A stretch of 35,870 nucleotides of DNA from Candidatus Alangreenwoodia gallinarii (GCA_904398315.1 CAJFPD010000124.1:1-35870), one strand, 5' to 3'; shown: positions 15,517 to 24,142, numbered from the stretch's first letter. Notes: generated by a model from the sequence alone, not told the origin. Translations and numbers: made by a program.

Positions 15517-16638
15517 TCAGGACTTCTTTCCGTTTTCAGACTGTTCGATCATCGTGCTGGCAAAGATACCGTATCCCCGTGTAGGATCATTGACGAAGAC
15601 GTGAGTGACGGCACCCACCAGTTTTCCGTTCTGAACGACCGGACTTCCGCTCATTCCCTGAATGATTCCTCCGCTTTTTTCGATGAGCCGGTCGTCCGTG
15701 ACCCGGATTACCATGCTCTTCGTCGACGGTTCACTGTCACGATTGATTTTTTCGATTTTGATATCGAACTTTTCCACCTGATTTTCTTCGACTGTGGTGA
15801 GAATATATGCTTTGCCCGTTTCGATTTCATCCGGTTCCGCCACGTAGACAGGCTGACTGTATTCTGAAGAAGAAAGATCGGTGTACGCATAGCCGAACAG
15901 ACCGTATTCCGTATTCCTGGACAGAGAACCCAGAGGCTCATCTGCTTCATAAAAGATCCCGCGGATTTCTCCCGGTTCTCCCTTTTTTCCCTCTTTCAGC
16001 GAGACAACGCGTGCATCCAGCAGCTGTCCGTCGGCAACTTTTAGGATACTGCCTGTTTCCACGTCTGTGATCCCGTGCCCGAGAGCACCGAAGCTGCCGT
16101 CGTAAGGGCGGTAATAGGTCAGCGTTCCTATTCCGGCTGTCTCTTCTCTGACCCATACGCCGAGCCGGTATTTTCCGTCTTCCGCCGAAAGGACGGGTTT
16201 CACATCGATATATCTCAGTTCATCCTTCCGTCCCACCTTGAGGCGGACGCTCTTTTTATCTGTGTTTCCGACAATGGAAATCACATCATCGGCGCTGTGG
16301 ACTTCCATGCCGTCGATGGCTAAAATCATATCTCCGATCTGAAGCCCGGCGTCCAGTCCGGGATTGACAACGCTGCCGTTCTCTGTTCTGATCTCCTCCA
16401 GCCCTACGACGAGAACATCCTCTACATCGAGTTTTACGCCGATCGATCTTCCTCCGGGAATAACCATGTCGCTGCTGATTTCACCGTCCGCCGCGATCAT
16501 CCGGCTTTCCGCTCCTGTGAAAATACTTTCCGGCTCAAAGATCTGTATTCCGCACATGTGGAGAACAGACAGACCGATCGAAAGAAGGATCACAACGATG
16601 AAAATCGGCTTTATGAATCTGACGAACACTCTGCTCAT
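15517..16638 (-). CDS. spoIVB: SpoIVB signalling serine peptidase
   Basis: 373 residues. An N-terminal membrane segment (about 11-29) precedes a PDZ domain (about 70-150, with GLQIGDMILAIDG) and the S55 peptidase domain: His188 in GALGHGITDVETG, the Asp315-Asp316 region and Ser330 in IIQGMSGSPVVQNG. SpoIVB is made in the forespore, crosses to the intermembrane space and triggers pro-sigma-K processing by cleaving SpoIVFA; some Clostridia lack parts of that route. The start at 16638 has GAGGGG upstream, overlapping the stop of the preceding BofC-like gene with a 9-nt gap, so the two are co-translated or nearly so. The usual neighbour spo0A is not downstream; instead the convergent LRR operon ends here. 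Confidence 0.97.
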   Translation of the reverse strand: MSRVFVRFIKPIFIVVILLSIGLSVLHMCGIQIFEPESIFTGAESRMIAADGEISSDMVIPGGRSIGVKLDVEDVLVVGLEEIRTENGSVVNPGLDAGLQIGDMILAIDGMEVHSADDVISIVGNTDKKSVRLKVGRKDELRYIDVKPVLSAEDGKYRLGVWVREETAGIGTLTYYRPYDGSFGALGHGITDVETGSILKVADGQLLDARVVSLKEGKKGEPGEIRGIFYEADEPLGSLSRNTEYGLFGYAYTDLSSSEYSQPVYVAEPDEIETGKAYILTTVEENQVEKFDIKIEKINRDSEPSTKSMVIRVTDDRLIEKSGGIIQGMSGSPVVQNGKLVGAVTHVFVNDPTRGYGIFASTMIEQSENGKKS

Positions 16639-16647
16639 CCGGTCTTA

Positions 16648-17382
16648 TCACCCCTCAAAATCCTGAAGCAGTTCTGACAGCTCGGATTCGCTGTTTAGTG
16701 TGACACCTTCGGTGAAAAATTTCTGATCCGCTTCCGTGAGCATAGACAGCTGAATTTCCGTTTCGGTCCGGGATATGAGGACGCCTTCAGTATCATATCT
16801 GTAGATGATGACGTTTCCCTCCCCGTCTGCTGTCAGGAAGATTTTTGCCGTTCCGTTTTTCTCTTCGGAATCCTGATCTTCGTCTGTATTGTCTCCGGTA
16901 TCACCTCCGCCGCTTTCTTCCGGGCTTCCGAAACGGCCGGAGGACTGTGTCACACTGTCTTCTCCTGCGATGACATCCCTGCTGCCGTCGGAATCGGAGT
17001 ACCCCGTCCCGCTACGGCCGCTGATGTCGGACTTTTCCTCTCCGCTTTCCGCCGGACCGGACGTCTTATCTTCGGGCGAGGTATCTGTCATGCCGGAGAG
17101 ATCCGATATGTCTTCAATATCTTCATATTGATCTGAATCGGCCTGAACGGCGGAATTTTCCGCATCACCCGCGGAAGATGTGCCGTCTTCGAAATCCGCA
17201 TTGAGCCAGAGGCCTGCTCCCAGCGCTAAAATCACCGGGATGATGAGCCAGAGTTTTGATTTCTTTTTCTTTTGTGCAAACATGATCATCACCGCTTTCG
17301 TGAAATTTACCAAGCCTGTATCTGCAGGCGCAGCGGGAGCCTCATCAGCTTCCCGTTTCTGTACTAAATGCAGTGTGATCAT
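16648..17382 (-). CDS. Membrane-anchored protein with BofC-like C-terminal domain
   Basis: Up to 244 residues. A basic KKKKSK patch and one membrane segment (about 44-60) anchor it, leaving an acidic, Ser/Gly-rich, probably disordered linker (about 62-175) and a compact C-terminal domain (about 176-244) outside the cytoplasm. That domain (GNVIIYRYDTEG, TETEIQLSMLTEADQKFF, GVTLNSESELSELLQDF) has the strand-helix pattern of the BofC C-terminal domain; in B. subtilis BofC inhibits SpoIVB signalling. It lies 9 nt before spoIVB on the same strand, which supports that reading. Start: ATG 17382 has AAAAGG 8 nt upstream, but ATGs at 17289 and 17283 nearer the basic patch are also possible. The BofC link is by pattern, not by search. 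Confidence 0.6.
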   Translation of the reverse strand: MITLHLVQKREADEAPAAPADTGLVNFTKAVMIMFAQKKKKSKLWLIIPVILALGAGLWLNADFEDGTSSAGDAENSAVQADSDQYEDIEDISDLSGMTDTSPEDKTSGPAESGEEKSDISGRSGTGYSDSDGSRDVIAGEDSVTQSSGRFGSPEESGGGDTGDNTDEDQDSEEKNGTAKIFLTADGEGNVIIYRYDTEGVLISRTETEIQLSMLTEADQKFFTEGVTLNSESELSELLQDFEG

Positions 17383-17401
17383 ATTTTCGGCCTTTTATTC
17401 A
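17371..17401 (-). promoter_or_regulatory. Possible sigma-G promoter for the BofC-like gene and spoIVB
   Basis: Minus strand TGAATA (17401-17396), 18-bp spacer, CACACTG (17377-17371), near the sigma-G pattern TGMATA / CATAMTA. It would start transcription inside the longest reading frame, implying translation from 17289 or 17283. Weak match. Confidence 0.22.
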
Positions 17402-17563
17402 CATCGATACCAATATATGCGGAAATTTCAGTATTGTGACAGATTTCTTACCGAAATAATAAAAAGAAGTCTGTATCCGCCGGAAATGCCGCGGGATCGT
17501 TCATCCGAAAGGAAAAATGAAATACGGCTGTCCCGCTTCTCAAGATAAGAGGAACGCAGACGG

Positions 17564-18274
17564 TTAGACACTGACGTGAGGGCGGAGTTTTTCCAGTGTC
17601 TTTTCTCCGATACCGCTGACATTTCCCAGATCATCCACAGAGGTGAAGTTACCGTTTGTCTGACGGTATTCTATGATTCTTGATGCCATAGCCGGTCCGA
17701 TTCCGTCCAGTGTCTGCAGTTCATCGGAGGTAGCGGTATTGATATTGACCGTTCCATCTTCCTCCTGCGCGTTGCCGCCTGTCTGCTCCTCCATCTCCGA
17801 TGCGAACAGCCCCTCGGTATCTTCTCCGTTCTGTGCGGCTGCCATTTCCTCCTGATTTGGAACATAAATTTTTTCTCCGTCGGCACATTCCGCCGCCATA
17901 TTGATATATTTCGTCTCGGCATCAGCTGAAACTCCGCCGGCAGCTTCAATCGCCTCGAAGACGCGCGCACCTTCCGGAATGCAGACGACACGCGGCGTAT
18001 TGACCGCTCCGCCGACATCGACGTAGATCTGCGGAATCGTCTCTTCTGAGTCTTCCCTTCCGCCGCTCTCTTCCTGTACATTTTCGTTTCCTTCTTCCGT
18101 ATCGGCGCTTTCGCCGGTCGTTTCTGTCTCTTCCTCCGATGCAGAGGCGGCGTTTCTGATTTCAAGATCTTTTTCCGAGCCGGAAGACATCATGCTGTAG
18201 CATGCCGTAGCCGCTACCAGAAGAAAAATTGTCACGGCAATTTTCTTTTTTTTCTTCCTCTTCTCATTTTCCAT
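17564..18274 (-). CDS. comEA: ComEA-like DNA-binding protein (SLBB plus helix-hairpin-helix)
   Basis: 236 residues from the ATG at 18274 (AGGAGG about 10 nt upstream). The longer frame to 18478 runs through a terminator hairpin and is not used. A KRKKKKK patch and a membrane segment (about 11-27) are followed by an acidic linker, an SLBB domain (about 82-139: IYVDVGGAVNTPRVVCIPEG) and a C-terminal helix-hairpin-helix pair (about 175-236: VNINTATSDELQTLDGIGPA and DLGNVSGIGEKTLEKL). ComEA is the membrane-anchored receptor that binds double-stranded DNA outside the cell during natural transformation. No comEB/comEC gene is next to it, so competence cannot be concluded from this window alone. Confidence 0.92.
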   Translation of the reverse strand: MENEKRKKKKKIAVTIFLLVAATACYSMMSSGSEKDLEIRNAASASEEETETTGESADTEEGNENVQEESGGREDSEETIPQIYVDVGGAVNTPRVVCIPEGARVFEAIEAAGGVSADAETKYINMAAECADGEKIYVPNQEEMAAAQNGEDTEGLFASEMEEQTGGNAQEEDGTVNINTATSDELQTLDGIGPAMASRIIEYRQTNGNFTSVDDLGNVSGIGEKTLEKLRPHVSV

Positions 18275-18372
18275 TTTATTCCATCCTCCTGCGGCTATCA
18301 TATCAGAATTTCCATAAAATGTCAAACAGTTTATCGGATGAAGAAATCTTAATGCAACTTTTCCGCCGTAAT

Positions 18373-18422
18373 AAAAAAGCGGAAACTTCTGTCGGATTTT
18401 CGCCATAAGTTTCCGCTTTTTT
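18373..18422 (-). terminator. Terminator of the MOSC gene
   Basis: Perfect 16-bp arms (18373-18388 and 18407-18422) with an 18-nt loop and poly-T at the stem ends in both directions. It lies downstream of the MOSC gene and upstream of comEA. Confidence 0.8.
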
Positions 18423-18494
18423 CTGTTTTTTCCTCTTCCGTCCGGAACAGAACGGGGCATGATTCTGCCGTCCGGCATTCCTTCCGGTTTGTTT

Positions 18495-18935
18495 CTATTC
18501 TGTTATTATTTCCGCCGTGTCGCCTGTACAGATTCTGCCGGGAGTGATAACTCTGCAGAAGAGGCCTTCTTTCGGAAGGAGTGAGACGCCGAAGGTCTTT
18601 GTCACGATGCTCGGATGATCCGGTTTTCCGATCTGTGAAACTTCGATCACCGCATCCCGGCCGAGGCGTATCCTGGTTCCTTCCCTGATGCTGCTGAAAT
18701 CGAGGCCTTCGATCAGAATATTTTCCGCAAAATCTCCGGGTCCCATGGAAAGCTGGTTCTGCTCATTCGATTTTTTCAGACTTTCGTAATTCAGAACTGT
18801 AATCTGACGGCTCCAGTCTCCCGCATGGCCGTCTCCTTCCAGTCCTTTCGGTGTAACCATACATTCAGGTACTTCTTTTTTCAGCGTTCCCCGTTCGGCG
18901 CTGATGGAAATAGCATAAATCTTTCCGATGCTCAT
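18495..18935 (-). CDS. MOSC domain protein
   Basis: 146 residues, essentially a single MOSC domain, the fold at the C-terminus of molybdenum cofactor sulfurases. Seen: GLEGDGHAGDWSRQITVLN (about 31-49), GDFAENILIEGLD, the strand RIRLGRDAVIEVSQIGKPD and the conserved Cys region LFCRVITPGRICTGD (about 124-138). Stand-alone MOSC proteins are thought to carry or transfer sulfur from pyridoxal-dependent desulfurases to metal-sulfur cofactors. No molybdopterin genes are seen nearby. Start ATG 18935 with AAAGGAG upstream. It is probably monocistronic, with a terminator 70 nt downstream. Confidence 0.92.
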   Translation of the reverse strand: MSIGKIYAISISAERGTLKKEVPECMVTPKGLEGDGHAGDWSRQITVLNYESLKKSNEQNQLSMGPGDFAENILIEGLDFSSIREGTRIRLGRDAVIEVSQIGKPDHPSIVTKTFGVSLLPKEGLFCRVITPGRICTGDTAEIITE

Positions 18936-19088
18936 ATTCTGCTGTCTCTCCTTTTTCCGCCGTCATTTCGGCAGTCCTGTTTTCCTGCAGCATCTGTCAT
19001 GATATCTCTTCGGCGAAGCTGTCTGACAGTATGCCCGGCCATGTTCATTTTAAATATAATGAGATAATATAGTAAAAATGGAATTTTT

Positions 19089-19874
19089 CTATTCCCGCGT
19101 CAGTACGCTTCGGAGTTCCTGCAGAAGATCCGGACCGGCAGCGGCGATACTGCTGCCGTGCTGAAGCGGCATCGGCGTTCCGTCGACCGCCGTAACGGCT
19201 GCTCCGGCTTCTGCAGCGATCAGTATTCCGGCAGCGTAATCCCAGGGCTGGAGTATTTCTTCGTAATAAGCGTCAGCGCGTCCGGCTGCGATAAAACACA
19301 GATCCAAAGAGGCACATCCCGCTCTGCGGATATCGAGGCAGCAGTCGTAGATGCGCCGTATTCTGCGGAAAACCGTATCAGACAGTTCTCTGTGGGCAGG
19401 AGCCGTACCTACTAAAACGAGACTGCCGGAGAGTGTCTTCTCCTTTCCGATGCGGATCGGATTTCCGTTGAGAAAGGCACCGCCGCCCCGGATGGCGGAA
19501 AAGAGCTCCGATGTGTACGGATCATAGACGATGCCCAGAATCACTTCCGGACCGCTTGCAAGTGCCAGGGATACCGCGCTGTGGCGGAATCCGTGTATCA
19601 GATTTGTCGTTCCGTCCACGGGATCGAGAATCCAGTACAGTCCGTCGAAACCGATATGGCTGTTGTCCTGCTCCTCACCCATGAACTGCGCCTGAGGTAG
19701 CAGTTTGGCCAGGCGTTTCTTCAGATATTCCTGTACAGTGGTATCCACTTCTGTCACGAAATCTCTTCTGCTCTTTTCACTGATATGATGTATTCTGTCC
19801 GCATCGAAGAAATACCGTCCGGCTTCTTTTACATATTCTCCGGCGGTATCCCGGATTTCCTCCAGCTTTTTCAT
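19089..19874 (-). CDS. Inositol monophosphatase family protein (SuhB-like)
   Basis: 261 residues, the usual length. The magnesium-binding motifs are present: GEEQD (66-70), WILDPVDGTTNLIHGF (81-96) and QPWDYAAGILIAAEAGA near residue 205-220. The family hydrolyses inositol phosphates and related sugar phosphates such as histidinol phosphate or 3'-phosphoadenosine phosphate; members in Firmicutes are often annotated as inositol-1-monophosphatase without proof of substrate. A histidinol-phosphatase role is possible given the orphan hisB, but nothing here shows it. Start ATG 19874 with GGAGAGGG upstream. Same strand as the thioesterase gene, 69 nt upstream. Confidence 0.93.
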   Translation of the reverse strand: MKKLEEIRDTAGEYVKEAGRYFFDADRIHHISEKSRRDFVTEVDTTVQEYLKKRLAKLLPQAQFMGEEQDNSHIGFDGLYWILDPVDGTTNLIHGFRHSAVSLALASGPEVILGIVYDPYTSELFSAIRGGGAFLNGNPIRIGKEKTLSGSLVLVGTAPAHRELSDTVFRRIRRIYDCCLDIRRAGCASLDLCFIAAGRADAYYEEILQPWDYAAGILIAAEAGAAVTAVDGTPMPLQHGSSIAAAGPDLLQELRSVLTRE

Positions 19875-19943
19875 ATAGACCCTCTCCTGCTGTCTTTTCG
19901 TCTCTGTTGCCTCTTACATCTCTTCTGTTTTTTTCCGTCAGCT

Positions 19944-20426
19944 TTAAACGCCGATTTTTATGATATTTGTCGATGCTGTCACCGCCAGCTTTCCTGCGCT
20001 GTTGTACAGCTTTGCCTCCGCATACATAACACGTCTGCTGTTGGTGACAATTCTTGCGCGGATAGTGATTCTGTCGTTGTCCGTGAGGACGATCGGTCTC
20101 AGATAGTTCGTAGTCATGTCCATCGTACCGACAGGATTGTATCCGGAAGTAACAAAGGACAGCGGGCCGAAGACACAGTCAATCATATAGGCCAGAACGC
20201 CGCCCTGTACCTGGTCTATGCCGTTTACCTGCCACGGCCGGACGGGAATTTCCACAACAAGCTCATCGTCGTCCGTGTATTCTATAAATTGCGGCTGAAG
20301 CACCTCGATATCGCCACGCGGATCTGAATTTTTTTGTGCTCTCGAACCGAGCAGCTGCCGCAGCTGTTCCCGTCTGCCCTCTGTCGTATTCAGATCCAGA
20401 TTCGGATCCGGTTTCATATAGGCCAT
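19944..20426 (-). CDS. PaaI-like hotdog-fold thioesterase
   Basis: 160 residues from the ATG at 20426; an ATG 12 nt upstream directly abuts the AAAGGAG and is unlikely to be used. After an Asp/Arg-rich N-terminal region of about 40 residues, the hotdog fold is visible: VNGIDQVQGGVLAYMIDCVFGP (the central helix with an unusual NGIDQVQGG in place of the common HGG), GTMDMTTNYLRPI and RVMYAEAKLYNSAGKLAVTAS at the end. PaaI-type enzymes hydrolyse acyl-CoA esters. The histidine usual in the HGG motif is replaced, so activity may differ. It lies between the methyltransferase and phosphatase genes on the same strand. Confidence 0.82.
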   Translation of the reverse strand: MAYMKPDPNLDLNTTEGRREQLRQLLGSRAQKNSDPRGDIEVLQPQFIEYTDDDELVVEIPVRPWQVNGIDQVQGGVLAYMIDCVFGPLSFVTSGYNPVGTMDMTTNYLRPIVLTDNDRITIRARIVTNSRRVMYAEAKLYNSAGKLAVTASTNIIKIGV

Positions 20427-20507
20427 ATTCTTCTGCATCTCCTTTCGGTGTATTTTTCCGTTCTGTTTTCCGGTTGCGGTTCCCGGCATTTCATCAGAAC
20501 TGCGAAG

Positions 20508-21155
20508 CTATAGGATACCGCGCTCTCTGACCTTAGGTGTAATCAGAAACAGAGACGGTGCCGTCTTTTTCTGGTTGATCATATTGACGTACGCCACATG
20601 GTATTTTTTAGAAGGAAGTGTTTTCAGAAACTCTGTGATAACAGCGTGTTCCTCCTCTCCTTCTTTATGGCCGGTATAGGCCATGACAGAAACGATCCCG
20701 TTCTGTTTTACCATATTGATCGCTTTTTTGATCGCGGGAAGAGAGGTAGCTGCTTTCGTCATGACCGTTTTGTCCTTTCCCGGCATGAAGCCGAGGTTGA
20801 AGACAAAAGCCGAGATCTCTGTCTTTGAGGGATCGGGCAGATGGAGATCCATCTGTTCATGAGAGGCCCGGATCAGATAGATGCCGTTTTCTTCCGGATT
20901 TTCGATTCCGTTTTCCTGCAGATACGCTCTGGTCGCGTCGACAGCCTGCTGCTGGATATCGAACGCATATACGCGGCCGCGAATTGTGCTGTCCTTTCCG
21001 CATCCCGCCGCGGCCGCCAGTGAAAGAGTATCGTAGCCGTTGCCCATCGTGCAGTCCACCACGGTGTCTCCCGGTCTGATATAATCGCTGACGATGTGCA
21101 TCGTCAGCGAAGTCGTCTTGACGATGAGATTCGTGTTTGCGCTGTTTTCTTCCAT
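20508..21155 (-). CDS. mnmM: tRNA methyltransferase MnmM (YtqB-like)
   Basis: 215 residues from the ATG at 21155 (AAGGAGATATCAA upstream); a longer frame to 21233 has no site. This Rossmann methyltransferase has motif I VVDCTMGNGYDTLSLA (32-47), the acidic motif II VYAFDIQQQA, and the family signature FNLGFMPGKDK (119-129) followed by SLPAIKKAINMVKQNGIVSV. B. subtilis YtqB (MnmM) methylates the 5-aminomethyl group of the modified wobble uridine in tRNA; earlier annotations call it rRNA methylase. It follows a pseudouridine synthase gene by 79 nt, so two RNA-modification genes sit together. The identification rests on the visible signature. Confidence 0.88.
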   Translation of the reverse strand: MEENSANTNLIVKTTSLTMHIVSDYIRPGDTVVDCTMGNGYDTLSLAAAAGCGKDSTIRGRVYAFDIQQQAVDATRAYLQENGIENPEENGIYLIRASHEQMDLHLPDPSKTEISAFVFNLGFMPGKDKTVMTKAATSLPAIKKAINMVKQNGIVSVMAYTGHKEGEEEHAVITEFLKTLPSKKYHVAYVNMINQKKTAPSLFLITPKVRERGIL

Positions 21156-21234
21156 TTGATATCTCCTTATCGTATGCCGTCGTTTTTTCTGCTGTCGTTT
21201 TTCTGAACTCTCTGCGACGCCGGATTCCGTCATG

Positions 21235-21936
21235 TCACAGTCTTTTCAGATAGGCGATTTCGTTGGCTGTCATTTTACGGTAGTTTCCTACGCGCAGGTG
21301 AGCCATCTTCAGATCACCGATAGCGGTGCGTTCCAGTTTCAGAACCCGGTGACCCACCGCGTCGAACATTCTGCGTACCTGACGCTTCTTTCCTTCCGAA
21401 ATGCGGATCTCCACTCTGGACGTACTCTCCGACTGGCGGAGAATATCGATTTCCGCCGGTTTTGTGACATATCCGCCGATGTCAACGCCGCGCCGGAGCT
21501 TTTCCGCATCGCGGTATAAGAACAGGCCGGCCACTTCAGCGACATATGTTTTGAAGATATCTTTATGCGGACTGGTGAGCTTATAGGCGAGATCTCCGTC
21601 ATTTGTCATGATCAGCATCCCCGATGTGTTATAGTCCAGTCTTCCTACCGGATAGATCCGTTCTCTGATATCCGGCATGAGATCCAGGACGGTCTGTCTG
21701 CCCTGCTCGTCATCCACCGACGTGATATAGCCCTCCGGTTTGTTGAGGATATAGTAGATGAGACGTTTTTCCGGACGGATTATCCGCCCGGCGACAGATA
21801 CCTCATCTCCGTCTTTTACATCATATCCGCATTCGGCTTTCTGCCCGTTTACCGTCACCTGTCCCTGCCCGATCAGCTGATCTGCTTTTCTGCGTGAGCA
21901 GACACCGCTGTGAGCGATATATTTATTTAGGCGCAT
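21235..21936 (-). CDS. rluB: rRNA pseudouridine synthase, RsuA/RluB family
   Basis: 233 residues. An N-terminal S4 RNA-binding domain (MRLNKYIAHSGVCSRRKADQ and on to about 60) is followed by the RsuA/RluB/E/F catalytic domain with YYILNKPEGYITS, the active-site Asp101 in YPVGRLDYNTSGMLIMTNDG, and the late motif EIRISEGKKRQVRRMFDAVG with HRVLKLERTAIG. It converts a uridine in rRNA to pseudouridine; Gram-positive members are usually RluB-like, acting on 23S rRNA, though RsuA-like activity cannot be excluded. Length is typical. Start ATG 21936 with AAAGGAA upstream. Next on the strand is mnmM. Confidence 0.93.
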   Translation of the reverse strand: MRLNKYIAHSGVCSRRKADQLIGQGQVTVNGQKAECGYDVKDGDEVSVAGRIIRPEKRLIYYILNKPEGYITSVDDEQGRQTVLDLMPDIRERIYPVGRLDYNTSGMLIMTNDGDLAYKLTSPHKDIFKTYVAEVAGLFLYRDAEKLRRGVDIGGYVTKPAEIDILRQSESTSRVEIRISEGKKRQVRRMFDAVGHRVLKLERTAIGDLKMAHLRVGNYRKMTANEIAYLKRL

Positions 21937-22060
21937 AGCATTCCTTTCTCAGACGATATTTTCCGTAACATTTTACCATAATTAATGTAGAAAAAGAAGA
22001 CCTCTTTGTGCATCCGGACAAGTCTTCCTCTGTTCCGACAGCTATGCCGGAGCGAAAAAA

Positions 22061-22600
22061 CTACATGCGCCATAGGATGGTAGCGACGATATCAACGGCT
22101 AAAATAACGGCCAGAGCCGCGCTCAGGATGTCGGTTCCCCGTTCGGAGAAACGCCGCATCCCCTTTTCCAGCAGAGGCCATATGATGTACAGAATGACCA
22201 TACCGCCGATCCCGAAGCGGATACTCGGGTTCAGCGCGATGCGCCCCTGAAAGTTGAAGGAAAATCGACGGTAATCCCAGAACCATTCTCCCTTTGTCCA
22301 TTCCATAATATAGCTTCCCGCCAGCTCCACCGCCGTAGTCAGAAGAACGATACCGAAAAAGACGACGACGGGAGTGACGGGAATTCTTCCGATATGCCAT
22401 TTTTTCTCTTTGAGTTTTCCCAGGGAGATGAGCAGGATCAGCCCTCCGATGCCGTAGATGATACAGTACGGACCGAAAAGTACGCCCCGGTTGGAAAATC
22501 CCCACCGATAGACGACAACCTCGAGAAAAACCTCGTACAGCCAGCCGATCACTGAACAGAGCATGAAAAAGATAAAATACTGTTCTGTCTTTCTGCGCAT
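22061..22600 (-). CDS. CmpB-type (DUF1113, PF06541) membrane protein
   Basis: 179 residues with about five membrane helices. The opening FFMLCSVIGWLYEVFLEVV, then the GFSNRGVLFGPYCIIYGIGG segment and LAGSYIMEW with FWDYRRFSFNFQGRIAL are hallmarks of the family annotated as putative ABC transporter permease (type IV, CmpB). Function has not been established; no ATPase or binding-protein gene is adjacent, so a transport role is not supported by context. The helices lie at roughly 10-28, 40-62, 75-95, 132-150 and 158-176. Start ATG 22600 with AAGGAG 7 nt upstream. Confidence 0.9.
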   Translation of the reverse strand: MRRKTEQYFIFFMLCSVIGWLYEVFLEVVVYRWGFSNRGVLFGPYCIIYGIGGLILLISLGKLKEKKWHIGRIPVTPVVVFFGIVLLTTAVELAGSYIMEWTKGEWFWDYRRFSFNFQGRIALNPSIRFGIGGMVILYIIWPLLEKGMRRFSERGTDILSAALAVILAVDIVATILWRM

Positions 22601-22788
22601 GATATGTCTCCTTAATATATCCGTTGTAAGTATATATGCTGCAAAATATGCCGCGGATTCTGATATATATTTTTTGTTCAGATTTGTTCCGGCTCCTTCC
22701 CGCTTTTTTCTTCCGGAGCCGGAACGGGCGCCGTGTCGCTCTGTCCCGCGGGCCGGCCGGAAAAACCGGCGGGAAAATAGGTTTCTGT
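22601..22788. other. GC-rich intergenic stretch with inverted repeats
   Basis: 188 bp between the FAD oxidoreductase stop and the CmpB-type gene start. It holds short GC-rich inverted repeats (for example TTCCGG-AG-CCGGAA near 22710 and a GCCGG-AAAAA-CCGGC at about 22758-22772) but no convincing stem-plus-T-tract terminator and no coding sequence. Confidence 0.4.
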
Positions 22789-24090
22789 CTATCCGTGCAG
22801 AAGTTTTTCACGATAAATATCATTTAATCCGTATTTTTTCAGACGTTTCCGTATCTCCTCCCGGTCTGTCGTGTAGAGTCCGCGCTCTTTCATCCGCTCG
22901 AAAAATTCCGCACCGGCAAATGTATACCTCGTCTTCAGGCCGTTTTCCTTTTCACTCTGCGCATTGGCATAGGAGATGAGATCTCCGGTGGCGAGACCGT
23001 CCGGCAGTTCAAGAAGCGGCAGGCCTTTCAGATAGCGGCATGTATTGTAGCCTGCCAGACTGCCTGTCGTAATGGCTTCCGTATGCCCGACGAACAGGCC
23101 GGATTTTTCTCCTCCGCAGAACATATTTTCCGCTCCCTTTACACGCATGGCGTCTGTGCGGCTTGCCACGGAGAGATAGCGGATAGAATTTCCCTTGCCG
23201 CCGGCATAAGGATCGATATATCTCGCATTCTCGAATCCTCTGATCTGCCGCAGCTGATCCAGCGGGAAAAACGGTGTCATCAGCTTTGCATAACCTGTAT
23301 CGAGCAGAACGATATTTTCGGCGTAAGCATCGAGAGCGTATTGCTGACATACTTTCAGATCCAGTTTTTCTCTGTGGATCTGCTCTTTTTCCAGCCGGAT
23401 GACGACGACTCCTTTCCGGTCCAGCTCTTCTCTGATCTCGTCGGAGAGAGAGCTTTTTTCCAGTTTGCAGGAGCCGCTGAATGCTCCGAAAGCTCCGTCC
23501 GCTCTCTGTCCCATAATATCCGTGAGACCGATCCTGCCGGTTATGCTTGTACGCGGCCCGAATGCCGGGCAGCGCAGGATGCACATCGAACAGCCGTTTC
23601 CGTAGGTGAGGCAGTTGCCCATGGGACCTGTCGATCCGGTACATTCGATAAACGCATCCGCTTCTTGCACGCTTCCGTCGGCGAGTGAAATGTTTCTGAG
23701 ATATCTGCCGTTTCCGCTCTTTTCATAATCTGCATCGACCACCCGGCTGATCAGCCGGATTTCGATGTCCATATCGCGCAGAAGGCGGCGCACCGCCGGC
23801 TCTACACGGATCACATCGTACAGGCTGGCATGCCTGTGTCCGGGAAAATCGACGTTTTTATGGCGGGAATAACGGTCTGTCAGTTCAAAAAGTTCCGATG
23901 CTCCGAGGGCGATATTTTCTTCAGCAGCGGTGTAACGGCCGTTGTTGCGCATGATGCCGCCTACGTTTCCGAGGCCGAGCAGAAGATCTGTCTTTTCAAA
24001 GACGGTCACATCGGCTCCGCATTTTTTTGCGGCGATGGAAGCGGCGATTCCCGACCAGCCGCCTCCGATTACGATCACTTTTTTCTTCAT
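22789..24090 (-). CDS. FAD-dependent oxidoreductase with CxxCxxxC motif
   Basis: 433 residues. The N-terminal FAD-binding Rossmann motif is clear (VIVIGGGWSGIAASIAAKKC, then VFEK at about 32), followed by a GNVGG loop and AFIECTGSTGPMGN. Unusually, GCSMCILRCPAFGPR in the middle (near 165-180) gives CxxCxxxC, which may bind an iron-sulfur cluster or carry a redox disulfide. The C-terminal part has GAENMFCGGEKSGLFVGHTEAITTGSL, the closing FAD-binding segment of MnmG/TrmFO-like flavoproteins. The substrate is unknown. It begins 52 nt after the carboxylesterase gene on the same strand. Start ATG 24090 with GGGAGG upstream. Confidence 0.87.
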   Translation of the reverse strand: MKKKVIVIGGGWSGIAASIAAKKCGADVTVFEKTDLLLGLGNVGGIMRNNGRYTAAEENIALGASELFELTDRYSRHKNVDFPGHRHASLYDVIRVEPAVRRLLRDMDIEIRLISRVVDADYEKSGNGRYLRNISLADGSVQEADAFIECTGSTGPMGNCLTYGNGCSMCILRCPAFGPRTSITGRIGLTDIMGQRADGAFGAFSGSCKLEKSSLSDEIREELDRKGVVVIRLEKEQIHREKLDLKVCQQYALDAYAENIVLLDTGYAKLMTPFFPLDQLRQIRGFENARYIDPYAGGKGNSIRYLSVASRTDAMRVKGAENMFCGGEKSGLFVGHTEAITTGSLAGYNTCRYLKGLPLLELPDGLATGDLISYANAQSEKENGLKTRYTFAGAEFFERMKERGLYTTDREEIRKRLKKYGLNDIYREKLLHG

Positions 24091-24142
24091 GATGAAATCC
24101 TCCCGTCCATTGTATGCAGCGGGAGGATAATAATTGACTTCT

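Noticed and set aside
18275-18478. N-terminal extension of the ComEA-like frame
   Set aside because: It crosses the perfect 16-bp terminator hairpin of the MOSC gene, and the ATG at 18274 has AGGAGG upstream.
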